A stretch of DNA of 30,120 nucleotides from Amoebophilaceae bacterium (GTDB taxonomy: Bacteria; Bacteroidota; Bacteroidia; Cytophagales; Amoebophilaceae), in assembly GCA_023257955.1 (NCBI GenBank), contig JALRAY010000003.1, positions 1 through 30,120 of the forward strand, in the 5' to 3' direction. The notes below the pieces were generated by a model. The model saw only the letters and a program-made list of their open reading frames with translations, was not told the DNA's origin and did no database searches. Position 1 is the first letter of the stretch. Every line of letters starts with the position of its first letter. Position numbers and translations under genes: made by a program. Positions 8,803 to 15,837 of the stretch are shown here, piece after piece.

Positions 8803-8830
8803 ATAGCAGCTCCATTGTTGGGGTTGCTAT
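8803..8830 (+). terminator. Hairpin between nrdB and nrdA
   Basis: An 11-bp stem with two G-T wobbles (ATAGCAGCTCC / GGGGTTGCTAT) and a 6-base loop is followed by ATTTTAC. It could be an intrinsic terminator or attenuator that lowers nrdA read-through from nrdB, or a processing site. Confidence 0.55.
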
Positions 8831-8891
8831 ATTTTACTACATCAACCTCATAATCAACAAATAACTCCAATAACCCAAACACCCCGCACTT

Positions 8892-11267
8892 ATGTTAGTA
8901 CTCAAAAGAGATGGCAGATATGAATCCGTTAAATTTGACAAAATCACTTCTAGAATTGAGAAGCTTTGCTATGGCTTAAATAGAGAGTTCGTTGATCCGA
9001 TAACGATCGCCAAAAAGCTCATTGCAGGTATTTATGATGGTGTAACGACCGTAGAGTTAGATAATTTATCAGCGGAAACAGCTGCTACAATGGCTACTAT
9101 GCACCCTGACTATGCTTTGTTAGCAGCGCGTATTGCCATTTCCAACCTGCATAAGGTGACTAGCGACTCTTTCTCCAACACGATGAAGCGACTCTATACC
9201 TATGTAGATGATAAGACAGGCGAAAATGCGTCCCTCATTAGCGAGCAGGTATACAAGATTATCAAAGACCATGCAGCACTGCTAGATGCGAGCATTGTCC
9301 ATGAGCGGGATTATGAATATGATTATTTTGGTTTTAAGACCTTGGAACGCTCCTATCTCCTGAAGATTAATGGTAAAATAGTAGAACGTCCACAACATAT
9401 GCTGATGCGGGTAGCTATCGGCATACATCAAGAGGATTTTCAATCCGCGATTGAAACCTATCATCTGTTATCCGAAAAGTGGTTTACCCATGCTACGCCT
9501 ACATTATTCAATGCAGGGACCCCAAAACCTCAGTTATCCTCCTGTTTTTTACTGGCGATGAAAGAAGATAGTATTGTAGGTATCTATGACACGTTGAAGC
9601 AGTGTGCAGAAATCTCACAATCTGCTGGAGGAATTGGATTGAGTATTCATAACATTAGAGCGACGGGATCATACATCAAGGGTACCAATGGTTACTCCAA
9701 TGGTATTGTACCGATGCTTAGAAATTTTGATATGACAGCACGGTATGTGGATCAAGGTGGAGGTAAACGAAAAGGAAGCTTTGCTATATACCTAGAGCCC
9801 TGGCATGCGGATATCTTTTCATTTTTACAGCTTCGGAAAAATCATGGTAAGGAAGAACTACGGGCTAGGGATCTTTTTTATGCTTTATGGATTTCAGATC
9901 TCTTCATGCAACGTGTAGAAAACAATCAAGAATGGTCTCTTTTCTGTCCGCATGAAGCGCCTGGGCTGGCTGATTGTTATGGTAAGGAGTTTGAAAGATT
10001 ATACCTGCAATATGAGCGGGATGGCAAGGCGCGAGAAACGGTAAAAGCACAAGAACTGTGGTTTGCCATTTTAGAAGCGCAAATAGAGACTGGGACGCCT
10101 TTTATGTTGTATAAGGACAGTGCCAATGCCAAGTCCAACCAACAAAACTTAGGTACCATCAAATGCAGTAATCTATGTACGGAAATCATCGAGTATACGT
10201 CTAAAGCCGAAGTAGCGGTATGTAACCTGGCTTCTATCTCTCTCCCTAAGTTTATTACAGAAGAAGAAGGTAAGTTTGATCACCAAACGCTGTTTAAAGT
10301 TACCAAAACGATAACCAGGAACTTAAATAAGGTTATAGATATTAATTATTATCCTGTGCCTGAAGCTCAGCAGTCTAATCTACGGCATAGGCCTATAGGT
10401 ATAGGTGTGCAAGGGTTGGCAGACGTTTTTATGCGTTTACGTATGCCTTTTGATTCGCTGGAAGCCAGAGAGCTGAATAAAGATATTTTTGAAACGATCT
10501 ACTTTGCGGCGATGACGGCTTCTAATGAGCTAGCTCAAGCAGAAGGACCGTATGAAACGTTCCCAGGGTCACCGCTTTCCAAAGGCATCTTTCAATTTGA
10601 TATGTGGGGCGTGCAACCTACCTCTGGCAGGTGGGATTGGGAAAGCTTGAGGGGAGAAGTGCAAAAGCACGGAGCACGGAATTCGCTGTTATTAGCGCCC
10701 ATGCCTACCGCTTCCACCTCACAGATATTGGGGAACAATGAGTGCTTTGAGCCGTATACCTCCAACATCTATACAAGAAGGGTATTATCTGGCGACTTTA
10801 TTGTCGTCAATAAACATCTCTTGAAAGAGCTGATACAATTAGGCATATGGGATGCAAAGATGAAGACGGACCTCATTACCAATAATGGGTCTGTACAAAA
10901 AATAGACCGCATACCTGCGGATGTAAAAGCGCTCTACAGAACTGTTTGGGAAATTTCACAAAAAGCCATTATCGACATGGCAGCAGATAGAGGCGCCTTT
11001 ATCTGTCAAAGTCAAAGCTTGAACATCCATTTGCAAGATGCTAACTTTTCCAAACTTACCTCCATGCACTTCTATGCCTGGAAGAAGGGGCTTAAAACAG
11101 GAATGTATTACTTAAGAACGAAAGCAGCTGCAGATGCCATTAAGTTTACCATCCAAAAAGAACAAATGCCAGAAGAACATAGTGTTTCTAATGCAGGAAT
11201 ATCAACTACAGAAATACCTACAGGATGTAATATTGATGACCCTACTTGTATTGCTTGCGGAAGCTAA
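8892..11267 (+). CDS. nrdA: Ribonucleoside-diphosphate reductase alpha subunit (class Ia)
   Basis: NrdA reduces ribonucleoside diphosphates in the cytosol with NrdB as radical partner. The 791 residues begin with an ATP-cone (VLKRDGRYESVKFDK), so activity control by ATP/dATP is likely. The catalytic cysteines are visible: Cys218 (LSSCFLL), the thiyl-radical Cys429 (NLCTEI) with Glu431, and Cys444 (AVCNLAS). The loop-2 region GGIGLSIHNIRATGS and the PMPTASTSQILGNNE block are intact. The tail ends in CIACGS, giving the Cys786/Cys789 pair re-reduced by thioredoxin or glutaredoxin. Numbering and motifs track the eukaryotic large subunit closely. No defect is seen. Confidence 0.97.
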   Translation: MLVLKRDGRYESVKFDKITSRIEKLCYGLNREFVDPITIAKKLIAGIYDGVTTVELDNLSAETAATMATMHPDYALLAARIAISNLHKVTSDSFSNTMKRLYTYVDDKTGENASLISEQVYKIIKDHAALLDASIVHERDYEYDYFGFKTLERSYLLKINGKIVERPQHMLMRVAIGIHQEDFQSAIETYHLLSEKWFTHATPTLFNAGTPKPQLSSCFLLAMKEDSIVGIYDTLKQCAEISQSAGGIGLSIHNIRATGSYIKGTNGYSNGIVPMLRNFDMTARYVDQGGGKRKGSFAIYLEPWHADIFSFLQLRKNHGKEELRARDLFYALWISDLFMQRVENNQEWSLFCPHEAPGLADCYGKEFERLYLQYERDGKARETVKAQELWFAILEAQIETGTPFMLYKDSANAKSNQQNLGTIKCSNLCTEIIEYTSKAEVAVCNLASISLPKFITEEEGKFDHQTLFKVTKTITRNLNKVIDINYYPVPEAQQSNLRHRPIGIGVQGLADVFMRLRMPFDSLEARELNKDIFETIYFAAMTASNELAQAEGPYETFPGSPLSKGIFQFDMWGVQPTSGRWDWESLRGEVQKHGARNSLLLAPMPTASTSQILGNNECFEPYTSNIYTRRVLSGDFIVVNKHLLKELIQLGIWDAKMKTDLITNNGSVQKIDRIPADVKALYRTVWEISQKAIIDMAADRGAFICQSQSLNIHLQDANFSKLTSMHFYAWKKGLKTGMYYLRTKAAADAIKFTIQKEQMPEEHSVSNAGISTTEIPTGCNIDDPTCIACGS

Positions 11268-11351
11268 GCCCTTGTATCTCAATAACTTTAATATTTTGCC
11301 GATTCTCTGTATAACGTCCTTTAGATATGTTGATGTCAACGACATATTAGA

Positions 11352-11381
11352 GTTCTTCCGAAACCTAAACTTATAGCCTTA
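11352..11381. repeat. 30-bp dispersed repeat, copy 1
   Basis: It begins GTTCTTCCGAAAC and ends TTATAGCCTTA. It matches 27 of 30 bases of copy 2 at 23512-23541, in the same orientation. It lies in the gap between nrdA and the lipoprotein ART gene. It could be a solo end of an insertion sequence or MITE. Confidence 0.7.
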
Positions 11382-11409
11382 ACTATTTAAACTAAAACCT
11401 TTTACAACC

Positions 11410-12153
11410 ATGAAAAATAACCTAAAGATCAACTCAAAAACCAATATCACAACCTTTAACAGAAGCATAGCCTCTATATTATTGATAAGCCAACTACTCA
11501 CCAGCTGCGGCGGATTTGGAGAAGTTCTACCAGGCGGTTACCCCAGTCCCAGCGCAGCTGCAGCCGCTACACCCGCCGCTGCGGCACCTCCTACCCCCTC
11601 CACACGTGCATACACCACCCCAGACATCACCTACGATGAAGCCCAAGAAGTACAAAAACAGTACCTGCGATGCCCCGTAGAAGGCTATGAAATAGCCACC
11701 ATAGAACGCATAGAAAGTAAAAGTCAACAACAAGGCTACGATTCCCATGTCGATAAGCTAGATAACATGCAAGGCAACCCCAAATTCAATCCCACCTGGG
11801 AGCAAGGCCCCAACGCAGCAGCACGCCGCAAAGTAGCCAAGCGCTTACAAGACTACGTCACCTCCTATGGCCTCACCAAAAACCCCAATGGCGTAAAGGA
11901 ACTCAAACTATGGCATGGCACCGATCCCGCTGCAGCCCAAAGCATCATGCACACCGGCTTTGCCAACCTAGCTCTCCTTGATGAGGGTTTCTTTGGAAAA
12001 GGCCTCTACTTCACACCCCAAGCAGAATACGTCCATCGCGTGTATGGCAAAGGCATGTTGCTCCTCACCAAAGTCAGCTTCTACTCCGCCTACCCCGTAG
12101 CCATGCATGCAGACATGGATCAACTCAAAAACAAAGGCAACTATCGCAATTAA
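11410..12153 (+). pseudogene. Lipoprotein PARP-like ADP-ribosyltransferase, cut before its catalytic Glu
   Basis: The 247 residues start with a lipoprotein leader (SIASILLISQLLTSCGG, lipobox Cys33), then an Ala/Pro-rich spacer (about 45-65). A PARP-type transferase fold follows: ELKLWHGT with His169 of the H-Y-E triad, EGFFGKGLYFTPQAEY with Tyr200, GKGMLLLTKV, and YPVAMHADMD. Such enzymes move ADP-ribose from NAD+ to a target and serve as effectors or toxins. The frame stops at TAA 12151, exactly where the family has a Tyr before D-x-H-x-V-P-V. The sequence after the stop still encodes DAHFVPVKP and then, one frame over, YDELVVFQQAQALPIY with the catalytic Glu. The product as read lacks that Glu and should be inactive. 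Confidence 0.8.
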
Positions 12154-12409
12154 GATGCCCATTTTGTACCCGTCAAACCCGCATAGAAATCCCAGGGAAG
12201 AAGTGTACTACCCCGCAGAAGATGTTGAACCCACCTATGACGAACTCGTAGTCTTTCAGCAAGCACAAGCATTGCCCATCTACATGGTGACCCTACAAAC
12301 CGGTTTAACCCGTTCACCAGCATTATTAGACATATTCAGGACACACGGCCTCCTACCCATCACAGAAGCCAAACTAGCCAACCCAGGGAAACCCTTGAGC
12401 ATAGAATAA
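12154..12409 (+). pseudogene. Detached C-terminal part of the ADP-ribosyltransferase
   Basis: From 12154 the original frame gives DAHFVPVKP and meets TAG at 12184. The +1 frame then carries HRNPREEVYYPAEDVEPTYDELVVF, containing the expected catalytic Glu, followed by QQAQALPIYMVTLQ, the usual last strand. A one-base insertion near 12175-12184 therefore follows the nonsense codon at 12151. This frame stops at TAA 12407 but stays open past it into the GTPase segment. The nearest ATG in this frame is at 12155, so separate translation of a useful piece is unlikely. Confidence 0.75.
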
Positions 12410-12727
12410 AGAATCACCGTCATCAGCAACTGCCTAGACATCGGCGAAGAACGTGCCAAAGCAGCCAGCGGGAAAGAGATCATAATCTTCTTAGGCAATA
12501 CAGGCGCAGGTAAAAGCACCACCGTCAATTATCTCACAGGCTGCACCCTAGAAAAAGTAAGTAAAAAGAAACTAGGCATACCAGGTCCAGGTAAAATAGT
12601 ACGGGTAAAAGAAGGATCTTCTATTCCAGAGATGATGGAAATAGGTCACGAAACCACTTCTAAAACTTTTTTCCAGCCATTGCTACTGATAGCTTATTTA
12701 CGTATTGTGATTGCCCCGGGTTTTTAG
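12410..12727 (+). pseudogene. P-loop GTPase N-terminal segment
   Basis: Reading on in the frame of the ART tail past TAA 12407 gives RITVISNCLDIGEERAKAA, then KEIIIFLGNTGAGKSTTVNYL. The Walker A motif GNTGAGKST is at 12494-12520. This looks like an AIG1/septin/dynamin-type G domain start. The frame runs to TAG 12725, but the true continuation switches to -1 at the T-TTT-TTC heptamer 12667-12673. After the switch PAIATDSLFTYCDCPGFLDNRG follows, with the G3 motif D-x-x-G at 12709-12720. No usable start codon precedes the P-loop, so either the domain was fused to the ART or its own start is lost. Confidence 0.7.
12667..12673 (+). promoter_or_regulatory. T-TTT-TTC slippery heptamer at the GTPase frame switch
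   Basis: The upstream frame reads ACT TTT TTC; a -1 slip gives TTT TTT CCA GCC and enters the long downstream frame. It is the same heptamer type and the same direction as at 7138-7144. No obvious downstream structure is visible. One lost T is the simple alternative. Confidence 0.4.
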
Positions 12728-12810
12728 ATAACCGAGGTTCAGAGATCAACATATCCAATGCAGTCAATATTCGCACAACATTAGGGCAAGCTAAAAGTTT
12801 AAAAGCACTT

Positions 12811-14703
12811 ATGTTAATTGATTATCATTCATTACACAATAAAAGAGGTGTCAAAGAGACAAAAAAAATCTTAACAGGGTTATTTGGAGACGAGGAGAGA
12901 TTAGAAGCAAATCTTAAGTCTAGTTTGTTAGTTATTACACAAGTACCAGAGCCTAAAAAAGGAGGATCCGATGATTCATCGGATGAAGAAGGTATAGAGG
13001 CTTTACGAAGTGCTTTTTCAGTAGAAGATGTATTCGCCACCGAACAAGGGCAGGCCCAAATCGAAACCTTTGATCCCTTAGACAAATGCATAGCAGGCGG
13101 CCTCAAACGCGCAGACCTCATCAAGCGCATCCAAGAGCTACCGGCCCTAGACAACGCCAGCGAAATCTTTAAAACCGTCCTCAACCTAGAAGACGAAAAG
13201 AAACTGCGAGAAATAAGCCAAGCGCTTAACAAGCGCATACAAGACGCCCTAGCCGGCAAAAACTATGCAGCCGTTCATACCCACTTTACCACCTTCAAAA
13301 AACTAGACCGCATCGGCCACGACTACGTCACAGGTCTCAAAGGCGAAATCATACGCGACCTCCTCCATGTTATATACGAACAACGCCACCAGATCCAATC
13401 ATTCAGTATGGATGACAGGTTTTCTGATGCCGAAACCCTGCTAGCAGACCTACATAAAATGCGGGAAGCCCTCAAGACGTTGCCAGAATGCGAATTCATA
13501 GACAACATCTACAAAGAGAGTAACAGATTCCTAGCCAACGCCAAGCAAAAAGCAGCAGAGCGGAAAGCACAAGAAGAAAAAATCAAAGCACTCGGCAGTG
13601 AATTAGCACAGAAAGACCCCCTAGCTGCCCAAATAGCCGAAGACCTAGCAGCCAAGGAAGCCCGGGTAGCTCAACTCAATGACTCCTTAACCGCCCAAGC
13701 AAAAGCATCCCAGGAAGCATTAGATAAACTCAAAGCCGCCCAAGCCGCAGAGATTCAAAAACTAGCAGCTGCCCAAGAAGCCGCCATCGGTGAAGAGCGC
13801 AAGAAAATAGAGGCGCATCAAAAAGCCCTCGCCGCCGACTATGCCGCGCAGCTCCAGAAAGCCGAAGAACAGGCCCAAGCGGAAGCTGCCCAGCAGGAGG
13901 AACTACTCAAAAAAGAAGCCCAACAAAAAGCAGAATTGCAAGCGCAACAAGCAGCCCTAGCCGCAGAAGCCGAAAAACTGAAAGCCCAAGCAGCAGCCAC
14001 ATTAAAAGACAAAAACCTAACAGAAATCCAAGGGCTATTAGGCAACAACTACGTAGGCGCCGAAGCGTGGGTCAAACTAGGCATACAGGTAAGACAACTC
14101 CCCCAAGTTTCCGACAAACTACTAACAGAAGCCAGGCGCTTACAAACCAAAGGCGAGCAACCGCTCCTAGTACTAGACCTAGGCAAAAGCATCCAAGAGA
14201 TAGAAAGGCTATGTAAAGCAAAAGGAATCAATGTATTAAGTACACAAAATAGTAGAGGAGATGAAAAACTCCGCGCAGAAGCCTGCTACACCGCCCCAGG
14301 CACCGACTGCCCACGCTGGCTCCTCTTACCCGGCTCCGACCACGGCGTATTGCCAGGCAGTAGAAATAAGTGGTATCATGATCAAGTAAAATACATGGAA
14401 GCCAACTACCCCGGCTACGAAGTAGGAGGCGCCCGCGAGTTAGTAACCCTCGCCATGCTGAAGTATCTCCAAGATGGGACCGTGTTGTTTCCTAGAGATC
14501 CTTTGACATTGGGTAGATGCAAAGAAAACTTTCAGACAGGAGGATGGGGAGGAAATGATTGGCACATATGCTTAGGGCATAACGAAAAACCGGCCGCTCT
14601 AGGCGGTTCTGCCGCTGGCCTCGTCGTCGACGACGCCTACGACTACGACTACTCCACACGCGGTTTGTGGGCTGTTTGTCCGTTTTTGCCGGCTCGGCTC
14701 TGA
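12811..14703 (+). CDS. GTPase C-terminal part, long coiled coil and unrecognised C-terminal domain
   Basis: The frame is open from the heptamer at 12667; ATG 12811 is only the first Met and lies inside the G domain. Residues 1-45 (MLIDYHSL, LLVITQVPEP) look like the later G-domain strands. Residues 50-60 are an acidic DDSSDEE linker and 85-240 are helical. Residues about 245-400 are a coiled coil of Ala, Gln, Glu and Lys. From about 400 comes a compact domain with EIQGLLGNNYVGAEAW, DCPRWLLLPGSDHGV, YPGYEVGGARELVTLAML, GGWGGNDWHICLG and a DYDYSTRGLWAVCPF end; I do not know its function. C-ending GC-rich codons alternate with AT-rich blocks. It is probably a large exported GTPase-like effector, now detached from its P-loop unless frameshifting rescues it. 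Confidence 0.65.
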   Translation: MLIDYHSLHNKRGVKETKKILTGLFGDEERLEANLKSSLLVITQVPEPKKGGSDDSSDEEGIEALRSAFSVEDVFATEQGQAQIETFDPLDKCIAGGLKRADLIKRIQELPALDNASEIFKTVLNLEDEKKLREISQALNKRIQDALAGKNYAAVHTHFTTFKKLDRIGHDYVTGLKGEIIRDLLHVIYEQRHQIQSFSMDDRFSDAETLLADLHKMREALKTLPECEFIDNIYKESNRFLANAKQKAAERKAQEEKIKALGSELAQKDPLAAQIAEDLAAKEARVAQLNDSLTAQAKASQEALDKLKAAQAAEIQKLAAAQEAAIGEERKKIEAHQKALAADYAAQLQKAEEQAQAEAAQQEELLKKEAQQKAELQAQQAALAAEAEKLKAQAAATLKDKNLTEIQGLLGNNYVGAEAWVKLGIQVRQLPQVSDKLLTEARRLQTKGEQPLLVLDLGKSIQEIERLCKAKGINVLSTQNSRGDEKLRAEACYTAPGTDCPRWLLLPGSDHGVLPGSRNKWYHDQVKYMEANYPGYEVGGARELVTLAMLKYLQDGTVLFPRDPLTLGRCKENFQTGGWGGNDWHICLGHNEKPAALGGSAAGLVVDDAYDYDYSTRGLWAVCPFLPARL

Positions 14704-14786
14704 AAAAAAAATCCTTGACCCTTGGCCCTTGATCCTTGTTCCTTTGGCCATTGTGGGGTGGGGGAGGTATTGGGCCTAGCAAAATA

Positions 14787-14820
14787 AAATTTTCGAAGAA
14801 AATTTTCCGCTCGAAAATTT
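14787..14820. repeat. Perfect 10-bp inverted repeat with inner palindrome
   Basis: AAATTTTCGA (14787-14796) pairs with TCGAAAATTT (14811-14820). The loop itself contains GAAAATTTTC, a 10-base palindrome. It lies about 85 bases past the coiled-coil gene and could be a terminator-like or protein-binding structure. Confidence 0.6.
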
Positions 14821-14891
14821 GACAGGGGGCAAGTGGCATTAACGCGCACCATAAAGCGCGTAAGCGAGCAGTCGGGCTGTGGTGTGGCCTC

Positions 14892-14955
14892 TCCGTCATT
14901 GCGAGCGGAGCGAAGCAACCCATGGTGAGTGGATTGCGAGGCTTGTGTGTACGCG
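14892..14955. repeat. 64-bp CATTGCGAG repeat, copy 1
   Basis: It is identical over 64 bases to 15544-15607, in the same orientation. It contains CATTGCGAGCGGAGCGAAG, of the palindromic CATTGCGAG...CGAAGCAATCC type that is dispersed in many bacterial genomes. The two copies flank the GIY-YIG ORF. Confidence 0.9.
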
Positions 14956-15109
14956 GAGATAACCCCGGAGGGCTCATCGAGGTGTGGCCCCGTGCGTATG
15001 CGGAGATAATCCATGACGCCTGGGATGCAAGGCATCTAGGGTTTTGCGCAATGAGGGAGAGAGAGACGTCATTTCTATAGTTAGCATACACGTTACTTAC
15101 ATCATATTT

Positions 15110-15394
15110 ATGAAGCATCCAGCAGTATATATAATGGCTAATAAAAGAAATGGCACGATTTACGTCGGGGTTACATCAGATTTATTGCAGCTGGTCTATC
15201 AACATAAGGAAGGGATACATGATGGTTTTACTAAAAAGTATGGTTGTAAACGCTTGGTTTACTATGAATTTTATGATGCTATCAAGGATGCTATTTCTAG
15301 AGAAAAGCAGCTCAAAGGAGGATCCAGAATGCAAAAAATAGCGTTAATCAATACCGTAAATCCTAATTGGGAAGATTTGTACGATTGTATTTAA
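15110..15394 (+). CDS. Small GIY-YIG domain protein lacking the usual catalytic Arg
   Basis: The 94 residues from ATG 15110 match stand-alone GIY-YIG proteins of the UvrC-N/COG2827 type: PAVYIMANKRNGTIYVGVTSDL, then QHKEG, GFTKKYGCKRLVYYE, AISREKQLKGGSR and NPNWEDLYD. These are normally about 80-100 residues. The family usually has D-L-x-R-R-V-x-E-H after GVTS; here it is D-L-L-Q-L-V-Y-Q-H, so the catalytic arginine position appears replaced. The later Glu (Glu65, REKQ) is kept. An upstream in-frame ATG at 15044 adds 22 residues outside the family domain, so I use 15110. It sits between two copies of a palindromic repeat. The fold assignment is sure; nuclease activity is doubtful. Confidence 0.85.
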   Translation: MKHPAVYIMANKRNGTIYVGVTSDLLQLVYQHKEGIHDGFTKKYGCKRLVYYEFYDAIKDAISREKQLKGGSRMQKIALINTVNPNWEDLYDCI

Positions 15395-15470
15395 TTTTGC
15401 CTTATGGAATTTCAGTTACCACATCCCTTCGGTATGCACAATGACAGGGTTTGGGGGCGTATAGCACATC

Positions 15471-15537
15471 GTCTGGTTTGCTTCGTCGCCTGCGGCTCCT
15501 CGCAATGACTGGAGGGAAATGGCTCCTCGCAATGACA
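15471..15537. repeat. 67-bp repeat, copy A
   Basis: It begins GTCTGGTTTGCTTCGTCGCC and ends GGCTCCTCGCAATGACA. It matches 15631-15697 with one mismatch (TGCGG versus TTCGG) and holds two of the GGCTCCTCGCAATGAC words. Confidence 0.9.
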
Positions 15538-15543
15538 CTCCCT

Positions 15544-15607
15544 TCCGTCATTGCGAGCGGAGCGAAGCAACCCATGGTGAGTGGATTGCGAGGCTTGTGT
15601 GTACGCG
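15544..15607. repeat. 64-bp CATTGCGAG repeat, copy 2
   Basis: Identical to 14892-14955. Here it continues into AAGCAATCCATGG, so the outer arms can pair (ATTGCG...CGAAGCAAT). It is bracketed by the two 67-bp repeats, which carry the complementary word, making a larger inverted arrangement. Confidence 0.9.
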
Positions 15608-15630
15608 AAGCAATCCATGGTAAGCACCGC

Positions 15631-15697
15631 GTCTGGTTTGCTTCGTCGCCTTCGGCTCCTCGCAATGACTGGAGGGAAATGGCTCCTCGCAATGACA
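15631..15697. repeat. 67-bp repeat, copy B
   Basis: The second copy of the 15471-15537 unit, in the same orientation, with one mismatch. It is followed at 15707 by a further degenerate GGCTCCTCGCAATTAC. Confidence 0.9.
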
Positions 15698-15837
15698 GTA
15701 GTGGGTGGCTCCTCGCAATTACTGTAGGCAAGGGCGTTAAGTTGCCGCGATTTTTTTTTACACACAAGCGCACAATAAGAATTCTGTCTTTCGCGTTGTA
15801 GACATGTTAACAGAACTTAGTTATATCTATCATCATC

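Larger units (their letters stand above)
14704..15109. other. Repeat-rich gap before the GIY-YIG ORF
   Basis: After the stop at 14703 comes a short run of near-repeated CCTTGA/CCCTTGG words (14712-14741). Then come the inverted repeat 14787-14820 and one copy of the 64-bp CATTGCGAG repeat at 14892-14955. A further echo (CGCGGAGATAA near 14952 and TGCGGAGATAA near 14999) follows. GC is higher than in the neighbours. No gene is supported here. Confidence 0.6.
15395..15837. other. Palindromic repeat cluster upstream of argS
   Basis: The gap consists largely of CATTGCGAG-family sequence. GGCTCCTCGCAATGAC occurs at 15494, 15521, 15654 and 15681, with a one-mismatch copy at 15707; these are in inverse orientation to the 64-bp repeat at 15544. 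ORFs on both strands here are repeat translations, not genes. From about 15750 the sequence becomes AT-rich (a run of T, then TTAACAGAACTTAG) and probably holds the argS promoter, but no clear box is seen. Confidence 0.7.

Noticed and set aside
11134..11376. 80-residue plus frame overlapping the nrdA end
   Set aside because: It is mostly out-of-frame nrdA sequence followed by the dispersed repeat, without any domain or start context.
15044..15109. ATG 15044 as start of the GIY-YIG protein
   Set aside because: The GIY-YIG family domain begins right after ATG 15110, and the upstream residues lie at the edge of the repeat island.
14492..15118. 208- and 128-residue minus-strand frames across the repeat island
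   Set aside because: They translate the antisense of the coiled-coil gene end and the palindromic repeats, with low-complexity Arg runs and no recognisable domain.
15471..15722. Possible CRISPR array because of regularly recurring GGCTCCTCGCAATGAC
   Set aside because: Spacing is irregular, the spacers are themselves repeated, and there are no cas genes; it is a dispersed palindromic repeat.
15402..15801. Three overlapping frames of about 120 residues on both strands
   Set aside because: All are translations of CATTGCGAG-type repeats (SLRGAI/CEEPF/RNDW patterns), a common source of false gene calls.
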